Positions 35,100 to 44,899 of a stretch of DNA of 64,000 bases are shown piece after piece. This stretch comes from Desulfosporosinus sp. BRH_c37 (GTDB lineage Bacteria > Bacillota > Desulfitobacteriia > Desulfitobacteriales > Desulfitobacteriaceae). The stretch covers positions 1 to 64,000 of the forward strand of contig LOEW01000260.1 of assembly GCA_001516045.1 (NCBI GenBank), read 5' to 3'. The position numbers and the translations under genes were made by a program. A model generated the notes under the pieces. It made no database searches. It was not told the DNA's origin and saw nothing but the letters and a program-made list of their open reading frames with translations. Each line of letters starts with the position of its first letter. The stretch's first letter is position 1.

Positions 35100-36704
35100 T
35101 CAGAGCTTTGGGGACAGTCCTGTCTTTTTCCAGGTTCCCACTGGGATCGGTATCTCAGGTGTTTGCGGCTTGATCGAGCTAGCTTTTGCTATGGCATTAT
35201 GTTCACATATTTCAATACAAGCACCGCATTTATCACATTGTTCCTGATCAACTACATGGATCATTTTCTCTTCACCTCTTATTGCTTTGGCGGGGCAATG
35301 AGTGAGGCATCGACCACACCCTGAACATTTTTCGGGAAGTATATGATAGGTGATATATGCTTGGCAGACGAGAGCATCGCATCTTTTCCGCTTCAGATGC
35401 TTTTCATACTCCTCGTAAAAAGCCTGTAAAGTCGTCAATATGGGATCGGCAGCAGTTTTGCCAAAATTACAGCCGCCGCCTGCTCTGATGTTTTCTCCAA
35501 TTTCCGTAAGCAGTTCTAGGTCACCCTTACGTCCTCTTCCTTCCGTTATATCGCTTAGAATCACAGACAGCTGAAGTATTCCTTCTCGGCATAGAACACA
35601 TTTGCCGCAGGATTCCGTTTTAATTGTATTTGCAATATTTTTAACCACATCCACAACGCAGTGTGAATCATCATAGACTTCGATCCAACTGGAATTCAGG
35701 CTGATATTTTTGTCTTTCAGAGCACTATAATCCAGAGTGACCTGCAGGTCATTTCCTGAAATGAAGCCCCCAGTCAGTCCCCCAACCTGCACAAGTTTAA
35801 CCGGCCGTCCTGTAGGTATTCCTCCTGCTAGGTCGTAAATTACTTCAGCCAAACTGGTATGCACAGACACTTCTATCACACCAGAATGCTTTATATCCCC
35901 TGACAGGGTAATAAGCTTCGTTTCCGAATTAATGAACTTCTGAGCTCCCTCAGACACGATATAAGGTATATTTACCATAGTTTCCGCAGTGTGGATCAGT
36001 GTCGGTCTGCCAAAAAGTCCTGCGCTTGTGATTATTTTTTTACCTTCCAGTGCTTTCAAAAGAAAAGTCTCTTCAAAAGCTACAGTAGTATCCGGAATTA
36101 ATCTGATTTCTAAATCGAAGCTGAAATGGCTGTTCAAAATATTATCACCCAAGATATTACTTTCCCTCATTTGATGTACCGCGCCTTCGATTACCTTTAA
36201 AACTTGGTTATCAGTGTTAAGGCATATTATGCCTTTACCTACACCTAAGGCATAAGCGCTAATAACTATACCTTCCAGTACCAGATGAGGCTCGCTAGTT
36301 AATAGTAATTGAACGCTTCCTGATTGCCCGCTGCTTTCAGTCCCGTTACATATGATGTATTTCTCCGAGTCGCCATACTTTGTGAAAGCTTTCCATTTTT
36401 CTGCAGTCAAAAGACAGACGCCACCGCGTCCACGCAGCTTTGACTTTTCCACTTCCTGAACTATCTCTTCAGGCTTCATGGAAATTGCTTTATTAAGTGC
36501 CTCATAGCCTCCCGACAATATATAATGATCAATACTATCCGATACAGTCTTTCCCCAATGCTTGGTAATTTTCTTATACGGATTATTTATTGTGAAAGTG
36601 TTATCCTTTGGATCCTTGTCAATCGCTGTTGCAGATATTTTCGTGGCATTTGATTTTTCAGTTTGTTTTTTAGCTGCTTCTTCTCTTAGTGTCCGATCTA
36701 ACAA
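35100..36704 (-). CDS. NuoF-like iron-sulfur protein with altered NADH/FMN site
   Basis: The 534-residue protein has the NuoF/HydB layout: a central flavin fold (KLRGRGG at about 90), an SLBB domain, the 4Fe-4S motif ESCGKCVLCREG, and two C-terminal 4Fe-4S ferredoxin motifs (CSGCGRCLTHCP, CDKCGACIEICE). The normal GAGFPTGLKW reads GVCLLTAEKW, and the acidic NADEGDPGAF segment reads NGTESSGQSGSV. FMN or NADH binding is therefore doubtful. It probably passes electrons between the protein at 36732 and the flavoprotein at 33582. The start is TTG after GAGGG. Confidence 0.82.
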   Translation of the reverse strand: MLDRTLREEAAKKQTEKSNATKISATAIDKDPKDNTFTINNPYKKITKHWGKTVSDSIDHYILSGGYEALNKAISMKPEEIVQEVEKSKLRGRGGVCLLTAEKWKAFTKYGDSEKYIICNGTESSGQSGSVQLLLTSEPHLVLEGIVISAYALGVGKGIICLNTDNQVLKVIEGAVHQMRESNILGDNILNSHFSFDLEIRLIPDTTVAFEETFLLKALEGKKIITSAGLFGRPTLIHTAETMVNIPYIVSEGAQKFINSETKLITLSGDIKHSGVIEVSVHTSLAEVIYDLAGGIPTGRPVKLVQVGGLTGGFISGNDLQVTLDYSALKDKNISLNSSWIEVYDDSHCVVDVVKNIANTIKTESCGKCVLCREGILQLSVILSDITEGRGRKGDLELLTEIGENIRAGGGCNFGKTAADPILTTLQAFYEEYEKHLKRKRCDALVCQAYITYHILPEKCSGCGRCLTHCPAKAIRGEEKMIHVVDQEQCDKCGACIEICEHNAIAKASSIKPQTPEIPIPVGTWKKTGLSPKL

Positions 36705-36731
36705 ATTTCCCTCTTCTTTCCTTTTTTAAAG

Positions 36732-38852
36732 TTACTTTCGGCTGTATTCAGTCCAGAATCTCACTTTCGTCAATTTAGGCCGCAGGTCGCATTGGAGACA
36801 ACGTTGGGCTTCAGATTGTGCACTTTTCTCATCCAAGCCCTGATCTACTTCGTCAAAGCTGTTTAATCTGCTTTCAATATCCAACCGACCTGTAGGTCGG
36901 CGTTCCTGATATGCAAAATGTTTCTCTCTACCAATAGAAGGGCTGGGATCACTCTCTGGAGAAAGGGTCTCCTCAATGCTTCCTTCACCTCCAAAATATT
37001 TGTCAATTGCTATCGCGGCTTTCCTAGCTGATGCAATGGCCTGAATCACCGATGCTGTTCCGGAAACAGCATCCCCTACAGCAAATACGCCTGTCCGATC
37101 CGTCTCAAAAGTCTCTTCATTAACTATTAGCGTTCCGCCTCTGCCCGTCCGAAGCTCAAAGCCCACCGGCAAGTCAGGTCTTTGCCCAACCGCAAAAATT
37201 ACAGTGTCGGCTGCTATGATAAATTCCGACCCTTCTACAATCTTTATTTGAAGCTTCTGATTTTCATCAAAGCCGAAAGACGCAACTTCTCGGCATTCAA
37301 CACCAAAGACCTTCCCATTTTCTTCTACAATTTTACTGAAGGTTAGGTTATTGTAAACAACAATACCTTCTTCCAAGCTTTCTTCTATTTCATCCTTACT
37401 GGCCGTCATTCTTTCTCTTGGTTCTAGACAGGCTATCTTAACCTGCTTGCTGCCAAGCCTTCTGGCTGTGCGAGCACAGTCAAAAGCAACATTGCCGCCC
37501 CCTAAAACTATTACGTTATTGCCAATATCTACGATTTTCCCAAGGGAAACCTTTCTGAGAAAATCGATATTTTCAAGTACACCCGGAAAATCAGAGCCTG
37601 GGATAGGAAGCCTGACACCCTTATCCGTTCCGATTGCAACCAAAATTACTTCATAGCCATCATCTTTCAATTGTTCCAAAGATTCTATTCTAGTGTTAGT
37701 CTTAATTTCTACACCTACATCTTTTATATCTTCAATCTCTGCTTCGACGACATATCTAGGCAGACGATACTCAGTTATCCCAGTAGTCAACATACCACCA
37801 GCAACAGGAAGCTGTTCAAAAACAGTAACTTTGTGTCCCGATTTTGCTAGATAGTAGGCTGCAGTCAAGCCTGCCGGACCAGCACCGATAATGGCAACGG
37901 AATTATTGGTTGCCAGTTTGATACTTGACTTCTTCTTCCATAACCCGGTATCATTTTCGGCTGCAAATCTTTTAAGTGCCCTTAGGGAAACAGCTTCATT
38001 GACTTCCTTTCTACGGCAGGCAGTTTCACAGAAACGTAAGCATATATGTCCCAAAGAATGAGGGAACGGTACTTTTTCTCTAATAACTGCCATAGCCTCC
38101 GAATATTTCCCATCGCGCATAAAACGGACATATTTTGGCACATCAATGCCAGCCGGACATTCCTGCTTACAGGGTATCAGAGTAAGCTCCCGATTAAGAC
38201 CCGCCTTGAAGATACCTTCTTTATCCCTTAATGCACCAGTTGGACAAACCTCGATGCAAGCGCCGCAAAATTTGCAGCCTGCATCAGCCAATGCGAGGTC
38301 TCCTTCGGTAGCAATGTAAGTCCTGCCCTCCTTGTTTTTCTGATAATCAAGTACACCAACTCCTCTTATTTCCCGGCACACACGGACACATCTACCACAA
38401 ACGACGCATCTGTTTAAATCTCTGACAAACAATGGATTTTCGGTATTAATCGGCACACTGTTCAATGTCCTTCTGAGCCGGGAAGTACTTACGCCCAAGT
38501 ACTGAATCAAAGCTTGAAGCTCACATTTAAGATATTTGGGGCAATCTGTACAATCATCCACATGATTAGCCAGCATCAGTTCCAGGGACAGTCTACGCAT
38601 TTTGTCAAGTTGCTCTGTTTTCGTTTTAATAACCATGCCGTCTTCGACCAAAGTAGTACATGAGGTTACAATGTCATCCGATCCGTCAATTTCAACCACA
38701 CAGAGCCTACAGGCTCCGATATCTGGTAAATCCGGATGATGACACAAATGGGGAATATACATATTCGCTTCCAGAGCTACCGCCAAAATTGTCTTAGATT
38801 TATTGACAAACAATTCAAAATTATTAATTGTAATTCTCGCTTTTTCTGTCAT
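36732..38852 (-). CDS. NuoG-like/GltD-like fusion: iron-sulfur and FAD/NAD(P)H oxidoreductase
   Basis: The 706-residue fusion has three parts. Residues 1-80 are a 2Fe-2S domain (CHHPDLPDIGACRLC). To about 220 follow a His-Cys region (HVDDCTDCPKYLKC) and two 4Fe-4S motifs (CVVCGRCVRVC, CKFCGACIEVCP). From 230 there is a GltD/NfnB-type module with CKQECPAGIDVPKY, SVAIIGAGPAGLTAAYYLAK (FAD), VIVLGGGNVAFDCARTARRL (NAD(P)H) and FAVGDAVSG. The start is taken as the ATG at 38852. Such a protein can take electrons from NAD(P)H or ferredoxin. It heads the operon that runs to 33582, divergent from the MerR gene. Confidence 0.86.
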   Translation of the reverse strand: MTEKARITINNFELFVNKSKTILAVALEANMYIPHLCHHPDLPDIGACRLCVVEIDGSDDIVTSCTTLVEDGMVIKTKTEQLDKMRRLSLELMLANHVDDCTDCPKYLKCELQALIQYLGVSTSRLRRTLNSVPINTENPLFVRDLNRCVVCGRCVRVCREIRGVGVLDYQKNKEGRTYIATEGDLALADAGCKFCGACIEVCPTGALRDKEGIFKAGLNRELTLIPCKQECPAGIDVPKYVRFMRDGKYSEAMAVIREKVPFPHSLGHICLRFCETACRRKEVNEAVSLRALKRFAAENDTGLWKKKSSIKLATNNSVAIIGAGPAGLTAAYYLAKSGHKVTVFEQLPVAGGMLTTGITEYRLPRYVVEAEIEDIKDVGVEIKTNTRIESLEQLKDDGYEVILVAIGTDKGVRLPIPGSDFPGVLENIDFLRKVSLGKIVDIGNNVIVLGGGNVAFDCARTARRLGSKQVKIACLEPRERMTASKDEIEESLEEGIVVYNNLTFSKIVEENGKVFGVECREVASFGFDENQKLQIKIVEGSEFIIAADTVIFAVGQRPDLPVGFELRTGRGGTLIVNEETFETDRTGVFAVGDAVSGTASVIQAIASARKAAIAIDKYFGGEGSIEETLSPESDPSPSIGREKHFAYQERRPTGRLDIESRLNSFDEVDQGLDEKSAQSEAQRCLQCDLRPKLTKVRFWTEYSRK

Positions 38853-39059
38853 AATTATCAATACCACCATTTAACATAATTTTACTACTTACAAAATAGC
38901 AGGAAATAAATTTCACTCCCACGAATACTTATAACTTTCTTTTATCGTAAACCCTTCCCCAAGGGTAGAGTCAAACAATTTATTAATTATTTTGAATATT
39001 TAATTTAGACTATTAACTGATAGATTATCGTGCTATTGCAAATTGGAAGGATTTCAGCA

Positions 39060-39881
39060 ATGAAAGCTTACTATTCGATCGGTGAAGTTTCCAAGATTAT
39101 GGATATATCCATTAAGGCATTACGGCACTATGCTGAAATAGGCCTATTAATACCTTCCTACACAGATCCCAAAAACAACTACAGATATTATGCTTACGAT
39201 CAATTCTTTTATATAGACCTGATTAGATATCTCAATAAGTCATTATATGTACCTCTAGAAGACATCAAGTTAATGTGGAATGACAACATGAATGGTGAAG
39301 AACTATTAGAGTTCCTGGAAGCTCATAAATCCATCATCGATAATAAAATCAGAAAATATCAATACTCTAAGGATATGCTTTCTAGAATAATCACTGATAT
39401 TAAAAGCCAACATGCCAAAGATAAAACTGGCGATATCTTTGAACAATATTTTTTAAGAAGAAAAGTTTATTATATCGAGGCCAATGTAACTCACTACAAT
39501 ATTGATTTATACATGAAAAGGAATAATGTCAATCTTCACTGTGAAGAAAACACAGCGGACGAAAATCTGTGTTATGTATATTCATGCAAGCAATATTTAG
39601 CCTCTCATGAACTTCTTATTACTAAATTAGGTACCATCTCCGATAGAGAAATACCTGACATGAAATATTTCATACTGCCCGAAGGAAGATACCTAAGCAG
39701 TGCCTTTAAATATTCAGAAGCGAATTCCTTACAACATTTTGAAAAGATATATGAATATGCCAAAAGCCATCAGAACATTATATCTGATACTGTCCTCCAA
39801 ACTTTTAAAATGATTGATCTATCTGCCTTCAGTAAATATGATTATGAAATGGAAATACAGGTCTTAAGGAAAGATATCTAA
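39060..39881 (+). CDS. MerR family transcriptional regulator
   Basis: A 273-residue regulator. The winged-helix N-terminus is YSIGEVSKIMDISIKALRHY and AEIGLLIPSY..NYRYY, followed by a long coiled-coil dimerisation helix and a C-terminal domain of about 150 residues that may bind an effector. The start at 39060 follows GGAAGGATT; an upstream in-frame TTG has no ribosome site. It is divergent from the 36732 operon, whose promoter lies in the 200-base gap. Confidence 0.86.
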   Translation: MKAYYSIGEVSKIMDISIKALRHYAEIGLLIPSYTDPKNNYRYYAYDQFFYIDLIRYLNKSLYVPLEDIKLMWNDNMNGEELLEFLEAHKSIIDNKIRKYQYSKDMLSRIITDIKSQHAKDKTGDIFEQYFLRRKVYYIEANVTHYNIDLYMKRNNVNLHCEENTADENLCYVYSCKQYLASHELLITKLGTISDREIPDMKYFILPEGRYLSSAFKYSEANSLQHFEKIYEYAKSHQNIISDTVLQTFKMIDLSAFSKYDYEMEIQVLRKDI

Positions 39882-39910
39882 CTTTTATCGTGTATAACCC
39901 GAACCCGAAT

Positions 39911-39952
39911 TCCTACACCTGACAATCTACCAGGTGTAGGATGTTTTTTTCG
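39911..39952 (+). terminator. Intrinsic terminator after the MerR gene
   Basis: TCCTACACCTG, loop, CAGGTGTAGGA and then TGTTTTTTT form a perfect 11-base stem. Confidence 0.9.
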
Positions 39953-39962
39953 AAAGGATTAA

Positions 39963-40085
39963 TAACCGTTTAAGGGCAGAGACGACCATTAAACCGTAGT
40001 AAAATTCTGTTCAGCTAAAGTTCTGTAGATAACCTACGAGATCAGAGTTTTTCTTTCAATCAGTTTTCACATTGTATTAAGAATT
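39963..40085 (+). promoter_or_regulatory. Leader shared with the activase (copy 2, before hpdB)
   Basis: AACCGTTTAAGG, ACGACCATTAAAC, GTAGATAACCTAC and TTTTTCTTTCAATCAGTT follow the same order as at 29279-29400. The conserved blocks lie far from the start codon, which suits a common operator or leader RNA. No other copy is seen in the window. Confidence 0.55.
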
Positions 40086-40150
40086 TATTTTTTGTAATAT
40101 TTAAATAACTTTAAATAATCTGTCTTTTTTAGACAAAGGGAGGCTTTAGC

Positions 40151-42862
40151 ATGGTTAAGACATTGGCTGAAATTCTTGCGGGAAAAGGTCAGGACATTAA
40201 CTTTCAGTACGGCGGCAAAGCACCTGCTGAAGTGGTAGATCGTGAGATTAAAAAAGAACCTTTTCCCCGGGTGAAAAAACTGAAAGAAATGTATATGAAC
40301 TGTCTTTCATCAGCAACAACAGAGTTCCCCTACTGGTATACACGAAAATACCAAGAACTGGATGGAGAAATTCCTGTTGTGCGGCGTGCAGCTGCCTTAA
40401 AAGAAGCTTTCGCCCATTCTACGCCTGTTATTTGGCCTGGAGAATTGTTGGTAGGAAGTAAGGCCTTCTATTATCGTGGTTCCTTTCCCATGCCTTGGCT
40501 TTCGGAAGGTTACTTTATGGCTAAAGAGGATGAACTTTATCAATCAGCCCTTGCCAAGGGCAGCGCAAGCGCAGACGAATTGAGTGAGTTCGGAACGGGT
40601 GGTGGTAACGTAACCAAAAGTTTCGGCAAAGTCACTTCGATTGCTGGAAAATTCGGGATGCGTGCCGAAGAGGTACCTGCCTTGGTGAAATTGGCGAAAG
40701 CCTGGGTCGGCAAGTCTGTTGACGACTTGGGACACAAGTACGAACAAATGGTTCCCGAATATGACACTAAAGAAAAGGTTATGCGTAGCTTAATCTGCAT
40801 GTTTGACTCGGGCTATACCCTACCGCAAGGACGGGAAGTCGTCAATTACTATTTCCCCCTTCAATATGGTTTTGATGGATTACTTAAGTTAGCCAAGGAA
40901 AGAAAAGCAGAGGTTGCCGGTAATGCAGATGGTGACGGTGTAAGCGGCATGGATCGTCTCTATTTTTATGAAGCGGTTATCCTAACCCTAGAAGGCATTC
41001 AGCTCTGGATTCGCAACTACGCTAAAGAAGCAAGGCGTCTGGCTCAACTGATAAATGATCCGGAACGACTTGAAGAACTGGGTAAAATAGCCGAGATCAT
41101 GGATTGGATTTCCGCTAATCAGCCCAGGACTTTTCGGGAGGCTTTACAGCTTACCTATCTTATTCACATTGCCGTACTAAATGAAGATGCTATCTCGGGG
41201 TTATCTCCCGGTCGCTTGGGCCAAGTTCTCTATCCTTGGTTTGAGCAAGACATTGAAGCGGGTCGAATTACAGAAAGTGAAGTGCTTGAACTGCTCGAAT
41301 GCCATAGAATGAAATTTACCTGTATAGATTGTTTTGCTTCTACCGGTGTTGTTGGTGGTGTTCTTTCAGGTAATACTTTTAACAATTTAGCTCTTGGCGG
41401 GTTGACCCGAGATGGCAAGTCTGCAGCTAACCGTTTGGAATTTTTGATCATTGAGGCTGGCATGACCAATGAAACAACCCAGCCGACCCTATCCATGCTG
41501 TATGATGAAAAGCTCCCGGAGGAATTCTTGCTGAAAGCCATTGAATGTAATAAGACTGGTACAGGTTATCCCGCTTGGATGAACAACCAAAATGCGATTG
41601 CCTTCTTACTGAGACAATATGGTCCTGAAGGTATGACTATCGAGGAAGCACGGTCTGTAGCAATTGGTGGCTGTTTGGAAACCTCTCCCTGCGCTTGGCA
41701 CGCACTAACTCTAAACGGCAAAAAGTATTGGATTACCGGCGGTGCCGGACAACCTACCAGCGTTGGTGTTCACTTTATTGCCAATCCCAAGGTGCTCGAA
41801 TTAGTGCTTACGAATGGTTATGATCATAGGATCAGAGAACAAGTACTGCCACCCCATAATAAAGAACTGGAGTCCTATGAGGAACTATTGGAAACCTTTA
41901 AAGAATATTACCTTCTTGTTGTTGATTGTCTTGCAAAAACGAACAATATCCAGCACGATGTTTGGCGAAAAAATAACATGTCAGTATTTAATTCTCTTCT
42001 CAAACCAGATTGCCTGACTAAGGGGCAGCATATTGGCAACCTTGGTTACCGCTATAACGCGACGTTTAATATTGAAACCTGTGGGACGATTAATCAAGTT
42101 AACTCACTGGTCGCGTTAAAAAAATTGGTATATGAGGATCAGAAATATTCCTTGGTGGAAATGAAGGAAGCCATCCTGAATAACTTCGGCTTTAAATCTG
42201 CTCTGGAAATCGGCAGTTTCTCCTTGGCTACTCAAGAAAGGAAAAGTGACGGGGAGCAATTTGCGGAGATTCATAGCGATTGTCTAAAAGCTCCCAAGTA
42301 TGGCAATGACGATTTCTTTGCCGACAGTATTCTGAAAGAGTATGAAGAGTGGTTATGTGTAATATGCAAGGATTTTGAATCTTTGTATGCTAAGCCTATG
42401 TACCCTTGTCAAATCTCCGTTTCTACCCACGGGCCACAAGGCGCTGCGACCTTGGCTTCTGCCGATGGACGTTTGACTGGAACCACGTATGCTGATGGTT
42501 CAATGTCAGCCTATCCAGGTACAGATAAGAACGGCCCCTACGCACTTTTCAACTCAGCTACAGTTTGGGATCATACCCAATCACAGAATTCGCAAATGAA
42601 CCTTAAACTCCACCCGAATTCGGTAAAAGGGTTGGAAGGATCAAAGAAGCTACTTGAACTTACACGCGCTTACTTGCGTCAAGGTGGATATCACATTCAA
42701 TACAACATTGTTGATTCTAAAATGCTTAAAAACGCTCAAGAAACTCCTGGCCTACACCGTGATCTTATGGTGCGCGTAGCTGGCTTTACTCAATATTGGG
42801 TGGAAATTGGCAAGCCAATTCAGGACGAGGTTATCGCCAGGACCGAGTACGAAGGAATTTAG
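40151..42862 (+). CDS. hpdB: 4-Hydroxyphenylacetate decarboxylase, glycyl-radical large subunit
   Basis: A 903-residue glycyl-radical enzyme. The thiyl-radical site is GGCLETSPC, with the Cys-x-Glu pair specific to arylacetate decarboxylases. The glycyl loop RVAGFTQYW puts the radical Gly at about residue 878. Long stretches recall the Clostridioides difficile enzyme ([58 protein letters not shown]). It converts 4-hydroxyphenylacetate to p-cresol and CO2. The small-subunit gene follows 18 bases after the stop. The enzyme must be made and stored without oxygen. The ribosome site is AAGGGAGG. Confidence 0.92.
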   Translation: MVKTLAEILAGKGQDINFQYGGKAPAEVVDREIKKEPFPRVKKLKEMYMNCLSSATTEFPYWYTRKYQELDGEIPVVRRAAALKEAFAHSTPVIWPGELLVGSKAFYYRGSFPMPWLSEGYFMAKEDELYQSALAKGSASADELSEFGTGGGNVTKSFGKVTSIAGKFGMRAEEVPALVKLAKAWVGKSVDDLGHKYEQMVPEYDTKEKVMRSLICMFDSGYTLPQGREVVNYYFPLQYGFDGLLKLAKERKAEVAGNADGDGVSGMDRLYFYEAVILTLEGIQLWIRNYAKEARRLAQLINDPERLEELGKIAEIMDWISANQPRTFREALQLTYLIHIAVLNEDAISGLSPGRLGQVLYPWFEQDIEAGRITESEVLELLECHRMKFTCIDCFASTGVVGGVLSGNTFNNLALGGLTRDGKSAANRLEFLIIEAGMTNETTQPTLSMLYDEKLPEEFLLKAIECNKTGTGYPAWMNNQNAIAFLLRQYGPEGMTIEEARSVAIGGCLETSPCAWHALTLNGKKYWITGGAGQPTSVGVHFIANPKVLELVLTNGYDHRIREQVLPPHNKELESYEELLETFKEYYLLVVDCLAKTNNIQHDVWRKNNMSVFNSLLKPDCLTKGQHIGNLGYRYNATFNIETCGTINQVNSLVALKKLVYEDQKYSLVEMKEAILNNFGFKSALEIGSFSLATQERKSDGEQFAEIHSDCLKAPKYGNDDFFADSILKEYEEWLCVICKDFESLYAKPMYPCQISVSTHGPQGAATLASADGRLTGTTYADGSMSAYPGTDKNGPYALFNSATVWDHTQSQNSQMNLKLHPNSVKGLEGSKKLLELTRAYLRQGGYHIQYNIVDSKMLKNAQETPGLHRDLMVRVAGFTQYWVEIGKPIQDEVIARTEYEGI

Positions 42863-42880
42863 TTAAGGATGTGATAACGA

Positions 42881-43195
42881 ATGAGTGAAGATTTAAGACA
42901 TGATGATTGTCAGAATTTTATTCCGATTGATGTCGCCAAAGGTATTTGTAATTACACGCAAGAAATTGTTTTGATCGATCACCAAGTATGCAGCAAGTTT
43001 GCGCAGTTAGCCAAGTGCAAGATTTGTTCTTATTTTAAAAAAGCAGATGATAAATTAATCGGTCTTTGCACCGGTATTAATGACGGCTATTGGACCTATG
43101 GTGATTTAAAAGCAGTAACCTGTGAAAGTTTTTCTAGAAAAAAAGTCCCAACAAGATCAGCTAAAAAAGTTAGGAGTATGTCTCCCACAGAATGA
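42881..43195 (+). CDS. hpdC: 4-Hydroxyphenylacetate decarboxylase small iron-sulfur subunit
   Basis: The 104-residue protein has DDCQNFIPIDVAKGIC and CSKFAQLAKCKICSYF, C-terminal CTGINDGYW and VTCESF. The Cys pattern matches HpdC, which binds two 4Fe-4S clusters and is needed for the stable hetero-octamer. It is about 15-20 residues longer than usual, with a basic tail (SRKKVPTRSAKKVRS). The presence of HpdC argues for a hydroxyphenylacetate-type decarboxylase rather than indoleacetate decarboxylase. Confidence 0.9.
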   Translation: MSEDLRHDDCQNFIPIDVAKGICNYTQEIVLIDHQVCSKFAQLAKCKICSYFKKADDKLIGLCTGINDGYWTYGDLKAVTCESFSRKKVPTRSAKKVRSMSPTE

Positions 43196-43202
43196 CAAAA
43201 AA

Positions 43203-43245
43203 AGTCCATTATTCCTTAGGCAGGGGTAATGGGCTTTCCTTTTTA
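43203..43245 (+). terminator. Intrinsic terminator after hpdC
   Basis: AGTCCATTA ... TAATGGGCTT then TCCTTTTT, directly after the hpdC stop. Confidence 0.75.
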
Positions 43246-43403
43246 TCCTTGTCATGTCCAGCAAAGCTTGTCGGAATACATAAATATCCCTTATAATAAC
43301 GTCAAGAGTTTGTATCCATTAGTTAGATATCCATAACATCTTTGATAAGAGCATAGAGTTTAGCCCTATTTTGAGCAAGCAGAAAATGAAAGGGGGAACA
43401 ACT

Positions 43404-44195
43404 ATGTGTTTGCTGTTTATTGCGTATGATTGCCATCCACGTTATCGCTTTATTTTGGCAGCAAATAGGGATGAGTACTATCGTCGACCGACTGATTCTG
43501 CTCGGTTCTGGGAGACTCACCCTTGGGTTTTAGCAGGTAGAGATCTGGAGATGCTAGGAACTTGGATGGGGATTACACGCTCAGGTCGTTTTGCTGCACT
43601 AACAAACTTTCGGGACCCTTCTGCCCAAATTATTGACCCAAAATCACGTGGTATGTTAGTGAGTAACTTTCTATGTTCAAATGAATCTCCAGTAAAGTAC
43701 ATGCAAGAGGTTGCCAATCAGCGTACTCTTTTTAATCCTTTTAATCTCTTAGTTGGTGACGCATCAAAGCTATTATATTTTAATAAACTGTCCTCGAAAG
43801 CTTTGGCACTTAAACCTGGAATTTATGGACTTAGTAATCATTTTCTAGACACGCCTTGGCCTAAAGTTCAAAAAGGCAAACAAGCATTAGCCAACTACCT
43901 AAAAAAAAAGACGCTAATTGAACCGCAACCTCTCTTCGAAATTTTAGCAGATACTGAACTTGCCCAGGACCACGAATTGCCAGATACCGGGATAAGCCAA
44001 GAACTGGAAAGATTCTTATCCTCAACCTTTATCCAAGGGGCAGATTACGGGACAAGATCTTCCACAGTACTATTGATAGACCGTAATAATCATGTGATTT
44101 TCAAGGAAAAAAGTTTTATCCCGGGACAGGAACATAGTGTCGAAGTGAACCATGAGTTTGATCTAAGTAATATGCAAACTGGACAAGACAACTAA
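43404..44195 (+). CDS. NRDE/TANGO2 family protein
   Basis: The 263-residue protein begins MCLLFIAYDCHP, with AANRDEYYRRPT (NRDE motif), AGRDLEMLGTWMGITRSGRF and a closing GTRSSTVLLID. The Cys at position 2 is conserved and may become an N-terminal nucleophile. TANGO2 relatives are linked to heme or lipid handling; the bacterial role is not settled. The start at 43404 follows AAGGGGG. The gene stands alone. Confidence 0.88.
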   Translation: MCLLFIAYDCHPRYRFILAANRDEYYRRPTDSARFWETHPWVLAGRDLEMLGTWMGITRSGRFAALTNFRDPSAQIIDPKSRGMLVSNFLCSNESPVKYMQEVANQRTLFNPFNLLVGDASKLLYFNKLSSKALALKPGIYGLSNHFLDTPWPKVQKGKQALANYLKKKTLIEPQPLFEILADTELAQDHELPDTGISQELERFLSSTFIQGADYGTRSSTVLLIDRNNHVIFKEKSFIPGQEHSVEVNHEFDLSNMQTGQDN

Positions 44196-44334
44196 CCTAA
44201 CCTTCGAAGGGTTTAAGGTTACAAATGCCTTGCTTGGTCTATTCCCTAAAATCAAGTATACTTAAATACAGTTATGGTATGGTATGAAGAATACTTTACG
44301 CCAATGACTGACAACTTCAAGGAGGTAGATCACC

Positions 44335-44715
44335 ATGAATAAACAAACTCTCAATACCCAAAATGCACCCGCAGCCATCGGCCCCTATTCTCAAGGGATT
44401 AAAGTAGGAAATTTAATTTTCACATCTGGACAGCTCCCTATCAACACGCTAAGTGGAGAATTGGTCGCTGATATAGAAGGAGCAACCAAACAATCCTTAG
44501 ATAATGTCAAAGCAATTTTAGAATCCTCAGGCGCTTCTATAGACAAAGTCGTAAAAACCGTGGTTTTTCTGAGAGACATGAATGATTTCGCAGCCATGAA
44601 TGCCGTTTACGCCACCTATTTCCCGAGTAATCCTCCTGCCCGTTCGGCTGTACAAGTTGCCCGGTTGCCAAAGGACGCAATTATCGAAATTGAAGCGATT
44701 GCTCTCGCCGAATAG
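44335..44715 (+). CDS. ridA: RidA family enamine/imine deaminase
   Basis: The 126-residue protein has the full RidA pattern: APAAIGPYSQGIKVGNLIFT, SGQLPI, VVKTVVFLRDMNDF and NPPARSAVQVARLPKDAIIE with the catalytic Arg. It hydrolyses reactive 2-aminoacrylate-type intermediates made by PLP enzymes. The ribosome site is AAGGAGG. A strong terminator follows. Confidence 0.93.
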   Translation: MNKQTLNTQNAPAAIGPYSQGIKVGNLIFTSGQLPINTLSGELVADIEGATKQSLDNVKAILESSGASIDKVVKTVVFLRDMNDFAAMNAVYATYFPSNPPARSAVQVARLPKDAIIEIEAIALAE

Positions 44716-44726
44716 TAAAATCAAAA

Positions 44727-44764
44727 GGATACATGAAAACGGATGCGTTTTCATGTATCCCTTT
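44727..44764 (+). terminator. Intrinsic terminator after ridA
   Basis: GGATACATGAAAAC, six-base loop, GTTTTCATGTATCC and CTTT form a perfect 14-base stem. Confidence 0.85.
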
Positions 44765-44899
44765 ATTGTTTTATCTAGAACTCAAATTGCTTGTTACTTA
44801 TCACCTTCAGGATAGCGTCTATGAGTACAGATATAGGACGTTTAGAATTGTATCGTATTCAGATTTACCCGCCGATGGATAGGGTACCTTTAGTGTCTT

